From Gemmatimonadales bacterium (GTDB lineage: Bacteria > Gemmatimonadota > Gemmatimonadetes > Palauibacterales > Palauibacteraceae), in NCBI GenBank assembly GCA_030636765.1, contig DAOVWI010000110.1, forward strand, positions 1 through 7,253: 7,253 bases of DNA. Direction: 5' to 3'. Made by a program: the position numbers and the translations under genes. A model generated the notes under the pieces. That model saw only the letters and a program-made list of their open reading frames with translations, was not told the DNA's origin and ran no database searches. Below, piece after piece: positions 1 through 6,608 of the stretch. The stretch's first letter is position 1, and each line of letters starts with the position of its first letter.

Positions 1-866
1 GAGTCCGGCACGGCGAATACGCACTCCGCGTCGGCGGGATGCTCCCGAGCCAGCTGTCTTCCGAAGGCCCGGCGAGCCCGGTCCACCGAGAGGCCCCAAA
101 CGCGGGAGTCGGGCCGGGCGAAGTACACCAGCTCGAACAGACAGGGCGCCGGCACCTCGGGTGGCAGGGGACGAAGCGGCTCGATCCGTCCGTCACGGAT
201 GCGGAGCACCTCCCCGGGCACGATATCGCGTACGTACTCGGCACCGATGAGATCCAGGGCGCACGTCTCAGAACAGACGACCCAGGCATCGCCGAGGCGT
301 CCCAGGACGAGGGGCCGGAAGCCCCGGGAATCCCGCGCCGCGTAAATGGTCTTGCCGATACTCAACACGAGGGAGAAAGCGCCGGCGAGCTGCGAGAGGG
401 CATCGTCCACCTTCTGTTCCTCCTTCTCGCGCCTCGAGCGCGCGATCAGGTGGATGACGACCTCCGAGTCGGTGTCCGTCTGGAAGATCGCGCCCTCCTT
501 GGAGAGGCGCTGACGAAGCTCGCGTCCGTTCGTGATGTTGCCGTTGTGTGCCAGGGCCATCGGCCCGTCGCGGTACTCGACCACCACCGGCTGCGCATTG
601 CGGAGCTCCGAGCCGCCCGACGTCGAGTAGCGCACGTGTCCCAGCGCGATGGAGCCCACGAGATCGAGGAGCTTGTTCTCGTCGAACACCTCTGAGACCA
701 GACCCATTCCGCGGTGGACGCGCGCGCGGCCCAGCTCGTCGATCGCCAGGATGCCCGCCGACTCCTGGCCCCTGTGTTGGAGAGCGTAAAGGCCCATGAA
801 CGCGAGCTCGGCCGCCATCGGCGAGCCGCTGATAGCGAACACCCCGCACTTCTCTCGCATCGTCAT
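1..866 (-). CDS. purF: Amidophosphoribosyltransferase PurF, N-terminal 288 residues (3' end outside window)
   Basis: First committed step of purine synthesis: transfers glutamine ammonia to PRPP to give phosphoribosylamine, in the cytosol. Reading from ATG 866, the protein opens MTMREKCGVFAISG, so the Ntn-hydrolase nucleophile is Cys7 behind a six-residue propeptide that must be removed. Further class-II glutaminase motifs are QHRGQES (30-36), GHVRYST (76-82), AHNGN (106-110) and TDTDSE (130-135). SETCALD follows, then Cys242 just before FELVYFARPDS; by context this is the first [4Fe-4S] ligand of the B. subtilis-type enzyme. The window stops at VPDS, so the phosphoribosyltransferase domain and the other cluster cysteines are not visible. 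ATG 866 overlaps the purL stop as ATGA, which supports this start; ATG 860 (in frame) is the alternative. Family and function are certain; the Fe-S assignment is inferred. Confidence 0.97.
   Translation of the reverse strand, partial: MTMREKCGVFAISGSPMAAELAFMGLYALQHRGQESAGILAIDELGRARVHRGMGLVSEVFDENKLLDLVGSIALGHVRYSTSGGSELRNAQPVVVEYRDGPMALAHNGNITNGRELRQRLSKEGAIFQTDTDSEVVIHLIARSRREKEEQKVDDALSQLAGAFSLVLSIGKTIYAARDSRGFRPLVLGRLGDAWVVCSETCALDLIGAEYVRDIVPGEVLRIRDGRIEPLRPLPPEVPAPCLFELVYFARPDSRVWGLSVDRARRAFGRQLAREHPADAECVFAVPD
863..866 (-). promoter_or_regulatory. ATGA stop/start overlap coupling purL and purF
   Basis: On the coding strand the purF ATG (866-864) shares two bases with the purL TGA (865-863). 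Such overlaps usually mean termination-reinitiation, which would tie PurF output to PurL output. Confidence 0.7.
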
Positions 867-3106
867 GTCGTCAGGCCCGCTTCCTTCTCCATCCGTCGGG
901 GCAGCGCCGATCGGTACACGTCCGCGGCCTCGTCGATCTCGACGTCGATGATGAGCCCCCCGGCGCCGAAGCGGAAGCGCTCCCCCGGCGAGCCCACCCT
1001 TCCGATCGAGGCGATCGGAAGCCCGAGCTCGCCCGCCAGCTCCTTCACGGAGTCCACGTGCTCCGGGTTGCAGCTGAGCACGACGCGCGATTGCGACTCG
1101 CCGAAGAACGCCGCCGCCGCCGGCACGCGGCCGGTGAGCTCCGCTTCGAGGCCGAGCGGGCCGCCGCGCGCTTCGATCGCGCACTCGGCCAGGGTGACGG
1201 CCAGCCCGCCATCCGAGCAATCGTGAGCCGAGAGGAGCAGGCCTCGGGAGGCCGCCTCGACGAGAAAGTCGACCAGGCGCCCCGCCTCATCCAGGTCCAC
1301 GGCCGGCGGCCGCCCCGCCACGATGCCGTGGCATGCCGCGAGGAACTCGCTCGCCCCCAGCTCGTCGCGCGTCTCGCCGATCAGCAGGACCGCGCTTCCC
1401 GGTGCCTGAAAGAACGAGGGCACCACGCGCTCCAGGCGATCGAGCAGGCCGAGCATCCCGATCACCGGCGTGGGATACACGGCGCCCTCTGGCGTCTCGT
1501 TGTAGAGCGAGACGTTCCCGCCCGTGACGGGCGTGCCGAGCGCGTGGCACGCCTCCGCGAGACCGGCCACCGCCTCGGACAGCTGATGATACACGGCCGG
1601 CTTCAGCGGATTGCCAAAGTTGAGGCAGTTGGTGACGGCGGAGGGCCTCGCCCCGGAGCATGCCACGTTCCTCGCCGCCTCGGACACCGCGATGCGAGCG
1701 CCCCGCCGGGGGTCGAGATAGACGTACCGGCCGTTGCAGTCCAGCGAGACGGCGAGGCCGCGGTCCGTATCGGCCAGCCGCAGGACGGCGGCGTCCGAGC
1801 CGGGCCCGACGATCGTGTTCGTGCCGACCGTCGTGTCGTACTGCTCGTAGATCCAGCTGCGGGAAGCGATCGAAGGCGAGTCGAGCAGGACGAGCAGCGC
1901 TCGCACCGCCTCCTCACCGGAGGCCAGCCCCTGGTACGGGGTCAGGTCCGCATCCCGCAGCCGTCGAACCTCGGGATCCTCCAGGGCCTCGCGGATGTAC
2001 GTCGGGCACTCATCCACCAGCTGTGTGACGGGAATCTCCACGACCACCTCGCCACCGTCACGCACGCGGAAGTTGCCGTCGTCGGTCACGTGCCCGATGA
2101 TGGCGGCCTCCAGATCCCACTTCGCGAGCACGTCCTCCACCTCGTTCTCACGGCCCGGCCTGGCGACCAGAAGCATCCGCTCCTGCGACTCGGAGAGGAG
2201 GATCTCGTAAGGCGTCATGCCGGGTTCCCGCGTAGGCACGAGGGCTACATCGAAGTCGATGCCCGAGCCGCTGCGTGCCGCCATCTCGGAGGCGCTCGAG
2301 GTGAGCCCGGCAGCGCCCATGTCCTGAATGCCGATGAGCAGGCCGCGCCGGATGAGCTCCAGGCTGGCCTCGAGCAGCAGCTTCTCGGTGAAGGGATCGC
2401 CCACCTGCACCTGGGGGCGGCGGTCGGAGCCCTCGTCCAGCTCCTCGGAGGCGAAGGTCGCCCCGTGGATGCCATCCCGGCCCGTCCGGGCCCCCACGGC
2501 CATCACCGCGTTTCCGACGCCCTCGGCCAGACCCTGCGCCAGCTCCTCGAGGCGCAGGAGTCCGATGCACATCACGTTGATGAGCGGATTTCGCTCGTAG
2601 GCCGGATCGAACACCGCCTCACCGCCCACGGTGGGCACGCCGACGCAGTTCCCGTAGTCGCCGACGCCGCGCACCACGCCGTCGAGCAGGTAGCGCGCTC
2701 GCGGTGACTCGAGGGATCCGAAATGGAGGCTGTCGAAGAGCGCGATCGGGCGCGCACCCATCGTGAATACGTCACGGAGGATTCCGCCCGCGCCGGTCGC
2801 CGCCCCCTGATACGGCTCGACGGCCGACGGGTGGTTGTGGGATTCGATCTTGAAGGCGAGGCCCCAGCCGTCCCCGGCGTCGATCACGCCCGCGTTCTCG
2901 CCCGGCCCTTGGACCACACACGCTCCCTCCGTCGGGAGGGTTCGAAGCAGCGGCTTGGAGCTCTTGTAGCCGCAGTGCTCGGACCACATGGCGCTGAACA
3001 CGCCAAGCTCCGGAAAGGTGGGCTCGCGGCCCAGGATCTCGAGGATGCGCTCGTACTCCGTCGGGGAAAGCCCATGCTCGGCGACGAGCGTCGGCGTAAT
3101 CTCCAT
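863..3106 (-). CDS. purL: Phosphoribosylformylglycinamidine synthase, synthetase subunit PurL (small type)
   Basis: ATP-dependent synthetase subunit of FGAM synthase: converts FGAR to FGAM with ammonia delivered by PurQ, assembled with PurS. The 747 residues match the small, three-subunit PurL class (B. subtilis about 742), not the roughly 1300-residue fused enzyme. Visible motifs: MWSEHCGYKSSKP (40-52, with the conserved catalytic-site His44), FKIESHNHPS (85-94), YQGAATGAGG (99-108), GDYGNCVGVPTVGGE (149-163), QVGDPFTEKLLLEA (234-247), IQDMGAAGLTSS (260-271), LSESQERMLL (304-313), CSGARPSAVTNCLNFGNP (483-500), TGGNVSLYNE (528-537), SAHDCSDGGL (626-635) and GESQSRVVLS (669-678). These are the two repeated AIRS/PurM-like halves. 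ATG 3106 puts the family N-terminus (ITPTLVAEHGLSPTEY) at residue 3. An in-frame GTG at 3133 overlapping the purQ stop would add nine residues; neither start has a clear Shine-Dalgarno. It ends four bases into purF. Confidence 0.98.
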   Translation of the reverse strand: MEITPTLVAEHGLSPTEYERILEILGREPTFPELGVFSAMWSEHCGYKSSKPLLRTLPTEGACVVQGPGENAGVIDAGDGWGLAFKIESHNHPSAVEPYQGAATGAGGILRDVFTMGARPIALFDSLHFGSLESPRARYLLDGVVRGVGDYGNCVGVPTVGGEAVFDPAYERNPLINVMCIGLLRLEELAQGLAEGVGNAVMAVGARTGRDGIHGATFASEELDEGSDRRPQVQVGDPFTEKLLLEASLELIRRGLLIGIQDMGAAGLTSSASEMAARSGSGIDFDVALVPTREPGMTPYEILLSESQERMLLVARPGRENEVEDVLAKWDLEAAIIGHVTDDGNFRVRDGGEVVVEIPVTQLVDECPTYIREALEDPEVRRLRDADLTPYQGLASGEEAVRALLVLLDSPSIASRSWIYEQYDTTVGTNTIVGPGSDAAVLRLADTDRGLAVSLDCNGRYVYLDPRRGARIAVSEAARNVACSGARPSAVTNCLNFGNPLKPAVYHQLSEAVAGLAEACHALGTPVTGGNVSLYNETPEGAVYPTPVIGMLGLLDRLERVVPSFFQAPGSAVLLIGETRDELGASEFLAACHGIVAGRPPAVDLDEAGRLVDFLVEAASRGLLLSAHDCSDGGLAVTLAECAIEARGGPLGLEAELTGRVPAAAAFFGESQSRVVLSCNPEHVDSVKELAGELGLPIASIGRVGSPGERFRFGAGGLIIDVEIDEAADVYRSALPRRMEKEAGLTT
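881..890 (-). promoter_or_regulatory. Possible ribosome binding site of purF
   Basis: The purine-rich run GGAGAAGGAA in the 3' end of purL ends 14 bases before ATG 866 and 20 bases before ATG 860. The spacing is long, but it favours 866, which also has the ATGA overlap with the purL stop. It also encodes purL residues, so it may be coincidental. Confidence 0.35.
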
Positions 3107-3129
3107 CGTCTCGAGGCCCGCGGGCGCGC

Positions 3130-3133
3130 TCAC
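3130..3133 (-). promoter_or_regulatory. GTGA overlap at the purQ stop: alternative purL start
   Basis: The purQ TGA (3132-3130) is preceded by G, forming GTGA. That GTG (3133-3131) is in frame with purL and would add nine residues (start codon, then SAPAGLET) before the ATG at 3106. The arrangement mirrors the purL/purF ATGA junction, so it may be the true coupled start. The nine residues are not part of the conserved PurL domain, so homology cannot decide. Confidence 0.4.
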
Positions 3134-3894
3134 CTGACGCCGACCCCGGCGGGTTCGGATTCGCCGTGGGCGGCACCGGCCGATGCACTCGAGCCCGCAC
3201 CGGTGCCCGCGAGCGCCTCCCGCAGCAGCGACCGGAACACCTCCAGCCCATCCGTCCCGAGCAGCTTTGATGCGGCACGCTCGGGATGGGGCATCAGGCC
3301 GACGACGCGGCGCCCCTCGTCGCAGATGCCGGCGATGTTGTGGATCGACCCGTTCGGATTGGCCTCCTCGGTAACGGCGCCCCTCTCGTCCACGTAGCGG
3401 AAGACGACTCGGCCGTCGTCCTCCAGCCGCCGGAGCTCGGTCCCGCCGGCGACGTACTGCCCCTCTCCATGCGCGATGGGCATCTCCAGCACATCCCCAG
3501 CCCCGTATGCGGATGTGAAGGGCGTGTCCGTTCTCTCGACGCGCACACGCACGCAGTGCGACCGGAAGCGGAGGGACCGGTTGCGCACGAGGGCGCCGGG
3601 CAGGAGGCCGGCCTCGCACAGGATCTGAAATCCGTTGCAGATCCCGAGGACGGGACCGCCGGCCCCGGCGAACCCGGTCACCTCGCGCATGATCGGGCTG
3701 AAGCGGGCGATCGCCCCGGCTCGAAGATGGTCGCCGTAGGAGAAGCCGCCCGGCAGGATGATGGCGTCGCACGCCTGCAGGTCATGCGACTTGTGCCACA
3801 GGTAAACGGCCTCGGCGCCGATTCCCTCTTCCACCGCCCGATAGCAGTCCTGGTCGCAGTTCGAGCCCGGGAAGCGGACGATGCCGATTCTCAT
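3130..3894 (-). CDS. purQ: Phosphoribosylformylglycinamidine synthase, glutaminase subunit PurQ
   Basis: Class-I (triad) glutamine amidotransferase subunit of FGAM synthase; hydrolyses glutamine and passes ammonia to PurL. The protein starts MRIGIVRFPGSNCDQD, typical of PurQ. It shows the oxyanion region LPGGFSYGDHLRAG (47-60), the nucleophile elbow GICNGFQIL with Cys86, PIAHGEGQY (139-147) and MPHPER with His203 and Glu205, so the Cys-His-Glu triad is complete. It is 254 residues long against about 227 in B. subtilis. The surplus is a Gly/Ala/Ser-rich tail from about residue 229 to the end, beyond the conserved fold. The start lies 4 bases after the purS stop. The frame stays open upstream to 3954, but that stretch is Arg-rich, overlaps the purS tail and has no family resemblance. 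The stop is 23 bases from purL ATG 3106, or overlaps the alternative purL GTG as GTGA. Confidence 0.97.
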   Translation of the reverse strand: MRIGIVRFPGSNCDQDCYRAVEEGIGAEAVYLWHKSHDLQACDAIILPGGFSYGDHLRAGAIARFSPIMREVTGFAGAGGPVLGICNGFQILCEAGLLPGALVRNRSLRFRSHCVRVRVERTDTPFTSAYGAGDVLEMPIAHGEGQYVAGGTELRRLEDDGRVVFRYVDERGAVTEEANPNGSIHNIAGICDEGRRVVGLMPHPERAASKLLGTDGLEVFRSLLREALAGTGAGSSASAGAAHGESEPAGVGVR

Positions 3895-3898
3895 GGCT

Positions 3899-4243
3899 TC
3901 ACGGCTTCGCGGGCTCCGTTGGCTCGGCAGGCGCCGCCGGCCCGGCGGGCGCACCCGGCTCGAGTGGCGCGCCCGGCGCCACCGGCTCCAACCGAATCTC
4001 GTAACGCTCGATTACCGGGTTGGCGATCAGCTCCTCGCACATCCGCGTCACCAGATCCCGCGCATCCTCGCCGCTGGGCGCCTGCAGCTCGAGCTTCAGC
4101 AGCCGGCCGGACCCGACGCGGCTCACACCCCGATACCCGAGGTCTTCGAGCGCCCGCGCGATCGTTTGGCCCTCCGGGTCGACGATGCCCTCCCTGGGAG
4201 TCACCCGGATCTCGACCCGGAAGCTCAACTGGTTGGCCGGCAT
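3899..4243 (-). CDS. purS: Phosphoribosylformylglycinamidine synthase subunit PurS, with Pro/Ala-rich C-terminal tail
   Basis: Small structural subunit of the PurS-PurQ-PurL complex, needed to hold glutaminase and synthetase together. Residues 7-88 match the PurS fold: FRVEIRVTPREGIVDPEGQT, ALEDLGYRGVSRVGSGRLLKL, then VTRMCEELIANPVIERYEI, where the CEELIANPVIE stretch is the family's most recognisable motif. The total is 114 residues against about 80-85 normally. The extra 26 (89-114) are almost entirely Pro, Ala, Gly and Glu, with PGAP occurring twice. The tail is in frame with the core and keeps the same GC-rich third positions, so it does not look like an obvious frameshift product. ATG 4243 is 2 bases after the purC stop, with a GAGG at 4257-4254. 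The frame is open further upstream to 4465, but that part lies over purC and is not PurS-like. Confidence 0.95.
   Translation of the reverse strand: MPANQLSFRVEIRVTPREGIVDPEGQTIARALEDLGYRGVSRVGSGRLLKLELQAPSGEDARDLVTRMCEELIANPVIERYEIRLEPVAPGAPLEPGAPAGPAAPAEPTEPAKP
3931..3982. repeat. Two adjacent GC-rich inverted repeats in the purS tail
   Basis: A perfect seven-base inverted repeat (GTGGCGC, five-base loop, GCGCCAC) lies at 3964-3982. An imperfect one (GCGCCGCCGG facing CCGGCGGGCGC, with one bulge) lies at 3931-3952. Both fall in the part of purS coding the Pro/Ala tail, roughly 40-90 bases before the purQ ATG in the transcript. No T-run follows either, so they are not typical terminators. 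At this GC content such pairs can arise by chance. Confidence 0.4.
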
Positions 4244-4245
4244 GT

Positions 4246-5157
4246 TCACGAAACCTCGAAGGAGGGCAGTTCTCGCCCCGTCAGGCGGAGATACGCCTCC
4301 ACATATCGCTCCTCTGTGGCGGTCACGACCTCGGCGGGAAGCTCGGGCGCCGGCGGCTCGCCGCTCCAGCGTCCCTCGCTTCTCAAGGCCTCCAGATAAT
4401 CCCGCACGGGCTGTTTGTCCAACGAGAGCTGGCTTCGCCCGGGCTCGTACTCGGCCGCCGGCCAAAAGCGCGCCGAATCGGGCGTCAGAACTTCGTCGAT
4501 CAGGAGCACCTCGCCCGCATCGGTAACGCCGAACTCGAACTTCGTGTCCGCCAGGATGATACCTCGCTCGCCCGCCCGATCCCGCCCGAACCGATACAGG
4601 GCGAGGCTCAGCTCCTTGAGCATCTCGCTCGTGTTCCGCCCCACGTACCGCTGCAGCTCACGGAAGGAGATGTTCTCGTCGTGGCCTTCGGCCGCCTTGG
4701 TCGCGGGCGAGAAGAGAGTCTCGGGCAGCCGCTCGCTCTCGGTGAGACCTTCGGGCAGCTGTTCGCCCGCCAGCGTCCCACTCTCCCTATACTCCTTCCA
4801 GGCGGAGCCCGCCAGATAGCCGCGCACCACGCACTCGACCGGAAAGGGCTGAGCGCGGCGCACCAGCATGCCGCGGCCGGCCCACCTCTCCCGGGTCGCC
4901 TCCAGATCGGGCCGGAGCGTCACGATCTCCTCGGGATCACCGGCGACGCAGTGGTTCTGCACGATGCGTGTCGTACGGTTGAACCAGTAGCGGGACAGCT
5001 GCGTCAGCACGATCCCCTTGCGAGGGATCGAGTCTGGCAGGATGCAGTCGAAGGCGCTGATCCGGTCGCTCGCGACCAGGAAGAGGTGCTCGTCCAGGTC
5101 GTAGAGCTCTCGAACCTTGCCTCGCCGCAAGAGCGGGTAGGGAAGGAGGTCCTCCAC
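4246..5157 (-). CDS. purC: Phosphoribosylaminoimidazole-succinocarboxamide synthase PurC (long, Ade1-like type)
   Basis: SAICAR synthetase: ATP-dependent ligation of CAIR with aspartate, in the cytosol. Motifs along 303 residues: RRGKVRELYD (11-20, nucleotide-binding loop), ASDRISAFD (29-37), VVRGYLAGSAWKEY (110-123), SPATKAAEGHDENIS (150-164), ADTKFEFG (203-210), LIDEVLTPDSARFW (219-232) and SLDKQPVRDYL (245-255). The length and the PATKAAEGHDENIS and LTPDSARFW stretches resemble yeast Ade1 (about 306 residues) more than the roughly 240-residue B. subtilis PurC. The start is GTG at 5157: no in-frame ATG lies near the N-terminus, the conserved RGKVRELY follows after ten residues, and a GAGGG lies 8 bases upstream. 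It begins 3 bases after the purB TAA and ends 2 bases before purS. The function is confident; the subfamily call rests on remembered sequences. Confidence 0.97.
   Translation of the reverse strand: MEDLLPYPLLRRGKVRELYDLDEHLFLVASDRISAFDCILPDSIPRKGIVLTQLSRYWFNRTTRIVQNHCVAGDPEEIVTLRPDLEATRERWAGRGMLVRRAQPFPVECVVRGYLAGSAWKEYRESGTLAGEQLPEGLTESERLPETLFSPATKAAEGHDENISFRELQRYVGRNTSEMLKELSLALYRFGRDRAGERGIILADTKFEFGVTDAGEVLLIDEVLTPDSARFWPAAEYEPGRSQLSLDKQPVRDYLEALRSEGRWSGEPPAPELPAEVVTATEERYVEAYLRLTGRELPSFEVS
4254..4257 (-). promoter_or_regulatory. Ribosome binding site of purS
   Basis: GAGG on the coding strand lies 10 bases before ATG 4243, inside the end of purC. It supports this ATG over any start further upstream in the open frame. 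Confidence 0.5.
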
Positions 5158-5160
5158 CGG

Positions 5161-6594
5161 TTACACCCTCAGGGTGGGCGTGGCCGCCTCGGCCCCTGCG
5201 GCCTCGAGGACGGGATCGACGCGCCCCTCGAGGAAGCGCTCCACCTGTTCCTCGGCCCGCCCGGTGAGGTGGGCGGGGTCGGCCAGCTCGCGGAGCCGCT
5301 CGCCCCCCAGAGGAAGCTCCGGGTCGGCCTCAACGCGCTCCAGGAAGTCGTTCTCGGTCGCCTCCTCCTGCATCCGCTCGCGGGCCGCCATGGCGTGCCG
5401 TCGAATCCGCTCGTGCAGCTCCTGCCGGTCGCCTCCTTCCCTCACGCCGGCGATCAGCAGGTGCTCGACGAGGAGGAACGGCAGCTCTTGCTGGAGGCGC
5501 GAGCGGATCACCGCGGGGAATATGACGAGGCCTGCCGCCACGTTGCCAGCGATCTGCAGGACCGCGTCCGCGCACAAGTAGGCCTCCGGGATCGCAATTC
5601 GGCGTGCGGCCGAGTCGTCGAGGGAGCGCTCGAGCCACTGCACTGACGCGGTCCATCCGGCCTGCAGCTCAAGCGTGCACAGGTGCCTCGCCAGAGCGCA
5701 CATCCGCTCCGATCGCATCGGGTTGCGCTTGTAGGGCATCGCGGACGAGCCTACCTGGTCGGTGCCGAACGGTTCCTGGAGCTCGCCCAAACCCTGGAGA
5801 AGCCGGATGTCGTGGCCGAGCTGGGATGCGCTGGCGCCGATGCCGGCCAGCACGCCGAGCGTTCGCTGGTCGACCTTCCTCGGGTACACCTGCCCGACCA
5901 CGTCGTAGACGCCTGGGAAATCGAATCGCTCGGCAAGCATCCGGTTCAGCTCGTCCACGCGCTCGCCCGTGCCCAGGAGCTCGAGGAAGCTGGCCTCCGT
6001 GCCCGTCGTGCCCCGCGCGCCTCGCAGCCGGAGCTCCGACAGGCACGCCTCAACCTGGTGCACATCCAGAAGGAAGTTCTGGATCCAGAGGCACGCACGC
6101 TTTCCGACCGTGGTGGGCTGCGCCGGCTGGAAGTGCGTGTACCCGAGTGTCGGCACGGCGCGGTGGGTCCGCGCGAACGCCGCGAGGGCCGCCACGACGC
6201 CGAGCAGGCGGTGGCGCACGAGCCGGAGTGCGTCCCTCTGTTGGATCAGGGCCGCGTTGTCGCCGACGAAGGCGCTTGTTGCGCCGAGGTGAAGAAAGCC
6301 TCGCGCCGCGGCCGCCACCTCTCCGAAATGATGGAGGTGGGCCACTACGTCATGACGGAATTCGGCTTCCAGCTCCGCCACGCGCCCGAGATCGAGCGCG
6401 TCCCGGGCGGCTCGCATCGCGTCCACGGCCTCCGCGGGCACCTCGACTCCCAGCTCGCGCTCCGCCTCCGCCAGAGCGATCCACAGGTCTCGCCACAGGA
6501 TCGCCTGCCGCTCGGGAGAGAAGAGGTCAGCCATCTCGGCCGACGCGTAGCGATCGATCAGGGGATGCGAATAGCGCGGCTGGGCCGTGGTCAA
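5161..6594 (-). CDS. purB: Adenylosuccinate lyase PurB (ADSL-like type)
   Basis: Fumarase/aspartase-superfamily lyase acting twice in purine synthesis: SAICAR to AICAR plus fumarate, and adenylosuccinate to AMP plus fumarate. From TTG 6594 the protein is 477 residues and starts MTTAQPRYSHPLIDRYAS. Motifs: RHDVVAHLHHFGE (80-92), HLGATSAFVGDN (102-113), TLGYTHFQPAQPTTVGKR (149-166, His154 in the acid-catalyst segment), RGTTGTEASFLEL (194-206) and the superfamily signature GSSAMPYKRNPMRSE (282-296) with the catalytic serine loop. ASVQWLERSLDDSA (316-329) and GRAEEQVERFLE (445-456) are close to human ADSL. TTG is chosen because it gives the usual N-terminus (R-Y-x-x-P-L) and lies 14 bases after the protease stop. 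ATG 6534 would delete RYSHPLIDRYAS, and ATG 6675 would overlap the protease gene by 67 bases. No Shine-Dalgarno is visible before the TTG, so the start is less sure than the identity. Confidence 0.95.
   Translation of the reverse strand: MTTAQPRYSHPLIDRYASAEMADLFSPERQAILWRDLWIALAEAERELGVEVPAEAVDAMRAARDALDLGRVAELEAEFRHDVVAHLHHFGEVAAAARGFLHLGATSAFVGDNAALIQQRDALRLVRHRLLGVVAALAAFARTHRAVPTLGYTHFQPAQPTTVGKRACLWIQNFLLDVHQVEACLSELRLRGARGTTGTEASFLELLGTGERVDELNRMLAERFDFPGVYDVVGQVYPRKVDQRTLGVLAGIGASASQLGHDIRLLQGLGELQEPFGTDQVGSSAMPYKRNPMRSERMCALARHLCTLELQAGWTASVQWLERSLDDSAARRIAIPEAYLCADAVLQIAGNVAAGLVIFPAVIRSRLQQELPFLLVEHLLIAGVREGGDRQELHERIRRHAMAARERMQEEATENDFLERVEADPELPLGGERLRELADPAHLTGRAEEQVERFLEGRVDPVLEAAGAEAATPTLRV
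5166..5170 (-). promoter_or_regulatory. Ribosome binding site of purC
   Basis: On the coding strand GAGGG lies 8 bases before the GTG at 5157, inside the last codons of purB. The spacing is close to ideal, and it decides for the non-ATG start of purC. It also means purC initiation happens as ribosomes finish purB. Confidence 0.65.
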
Positions 6595-6608
6595 GGTTGT
6601 CTGGAAGG

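Larger units (their letters stand above)
1..6594 (-). other. Purine biosynthesis operon purBCSQLF (continues left of the window)
   Basis: Six genes in one direction with spacers of 3, 2, 4 and at most 23 bases and one four-base overlap. There is no room for an independent promoter or terminator between them. Co-transcription and translational coupling are inferred from this packing. The order equals the purB-C-S-Q-L-F section of the B. subtilis operon, where purM, purN, purH and purD follow; comparable genes may lie to the left here. purE and purK, which precede purB in B. subtilis, are absent at the right side, where the protease gene sits instead. Confidence 0.9.

Noticed and set aside
39..695. 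Plus-strand open frame opposite purF
   Set aside because: The minus strand here encodes the complete PurF glutaminase domain with all its motifs; the plus-strand frame has none.
1058..2707. Plus-strand open frame of 549 codons opposite purL
   Set aside because: It lies wholly within the antisense of a well-conserved PurL and has no recognisable domain; same compositional cause.
3107..3772. Long N-terminal extension of PurL, or a PurQ-PurL fusion
   Set aside because: The PurL frame is open far upstream, but that part overlaps purQ in another frame, is Arg/Gly-rich and has no PurS- or PurQ-like motif. PurQ itself is intact with a normal stop.
3286..5646. Very long plus-strand open frame (786 codons) opposite purQ, purS, purC and purB
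   Set aside because: It crosses several real gene boundaries on the opposite strand, shows no domain motif and is rich in Arg, Leu, Gly and Pro. GC-rich codon use on the minus strand leaves few stops in the antisense frame, so it is a shadow.
6595..6608. Purine riboswitch or PurR-type operator before purB
   Set aside because: The gap is only 14 bases, and no riboswitch-like or PurR-box-like sequence was seen around it. Any such control would lie upstream of the window.
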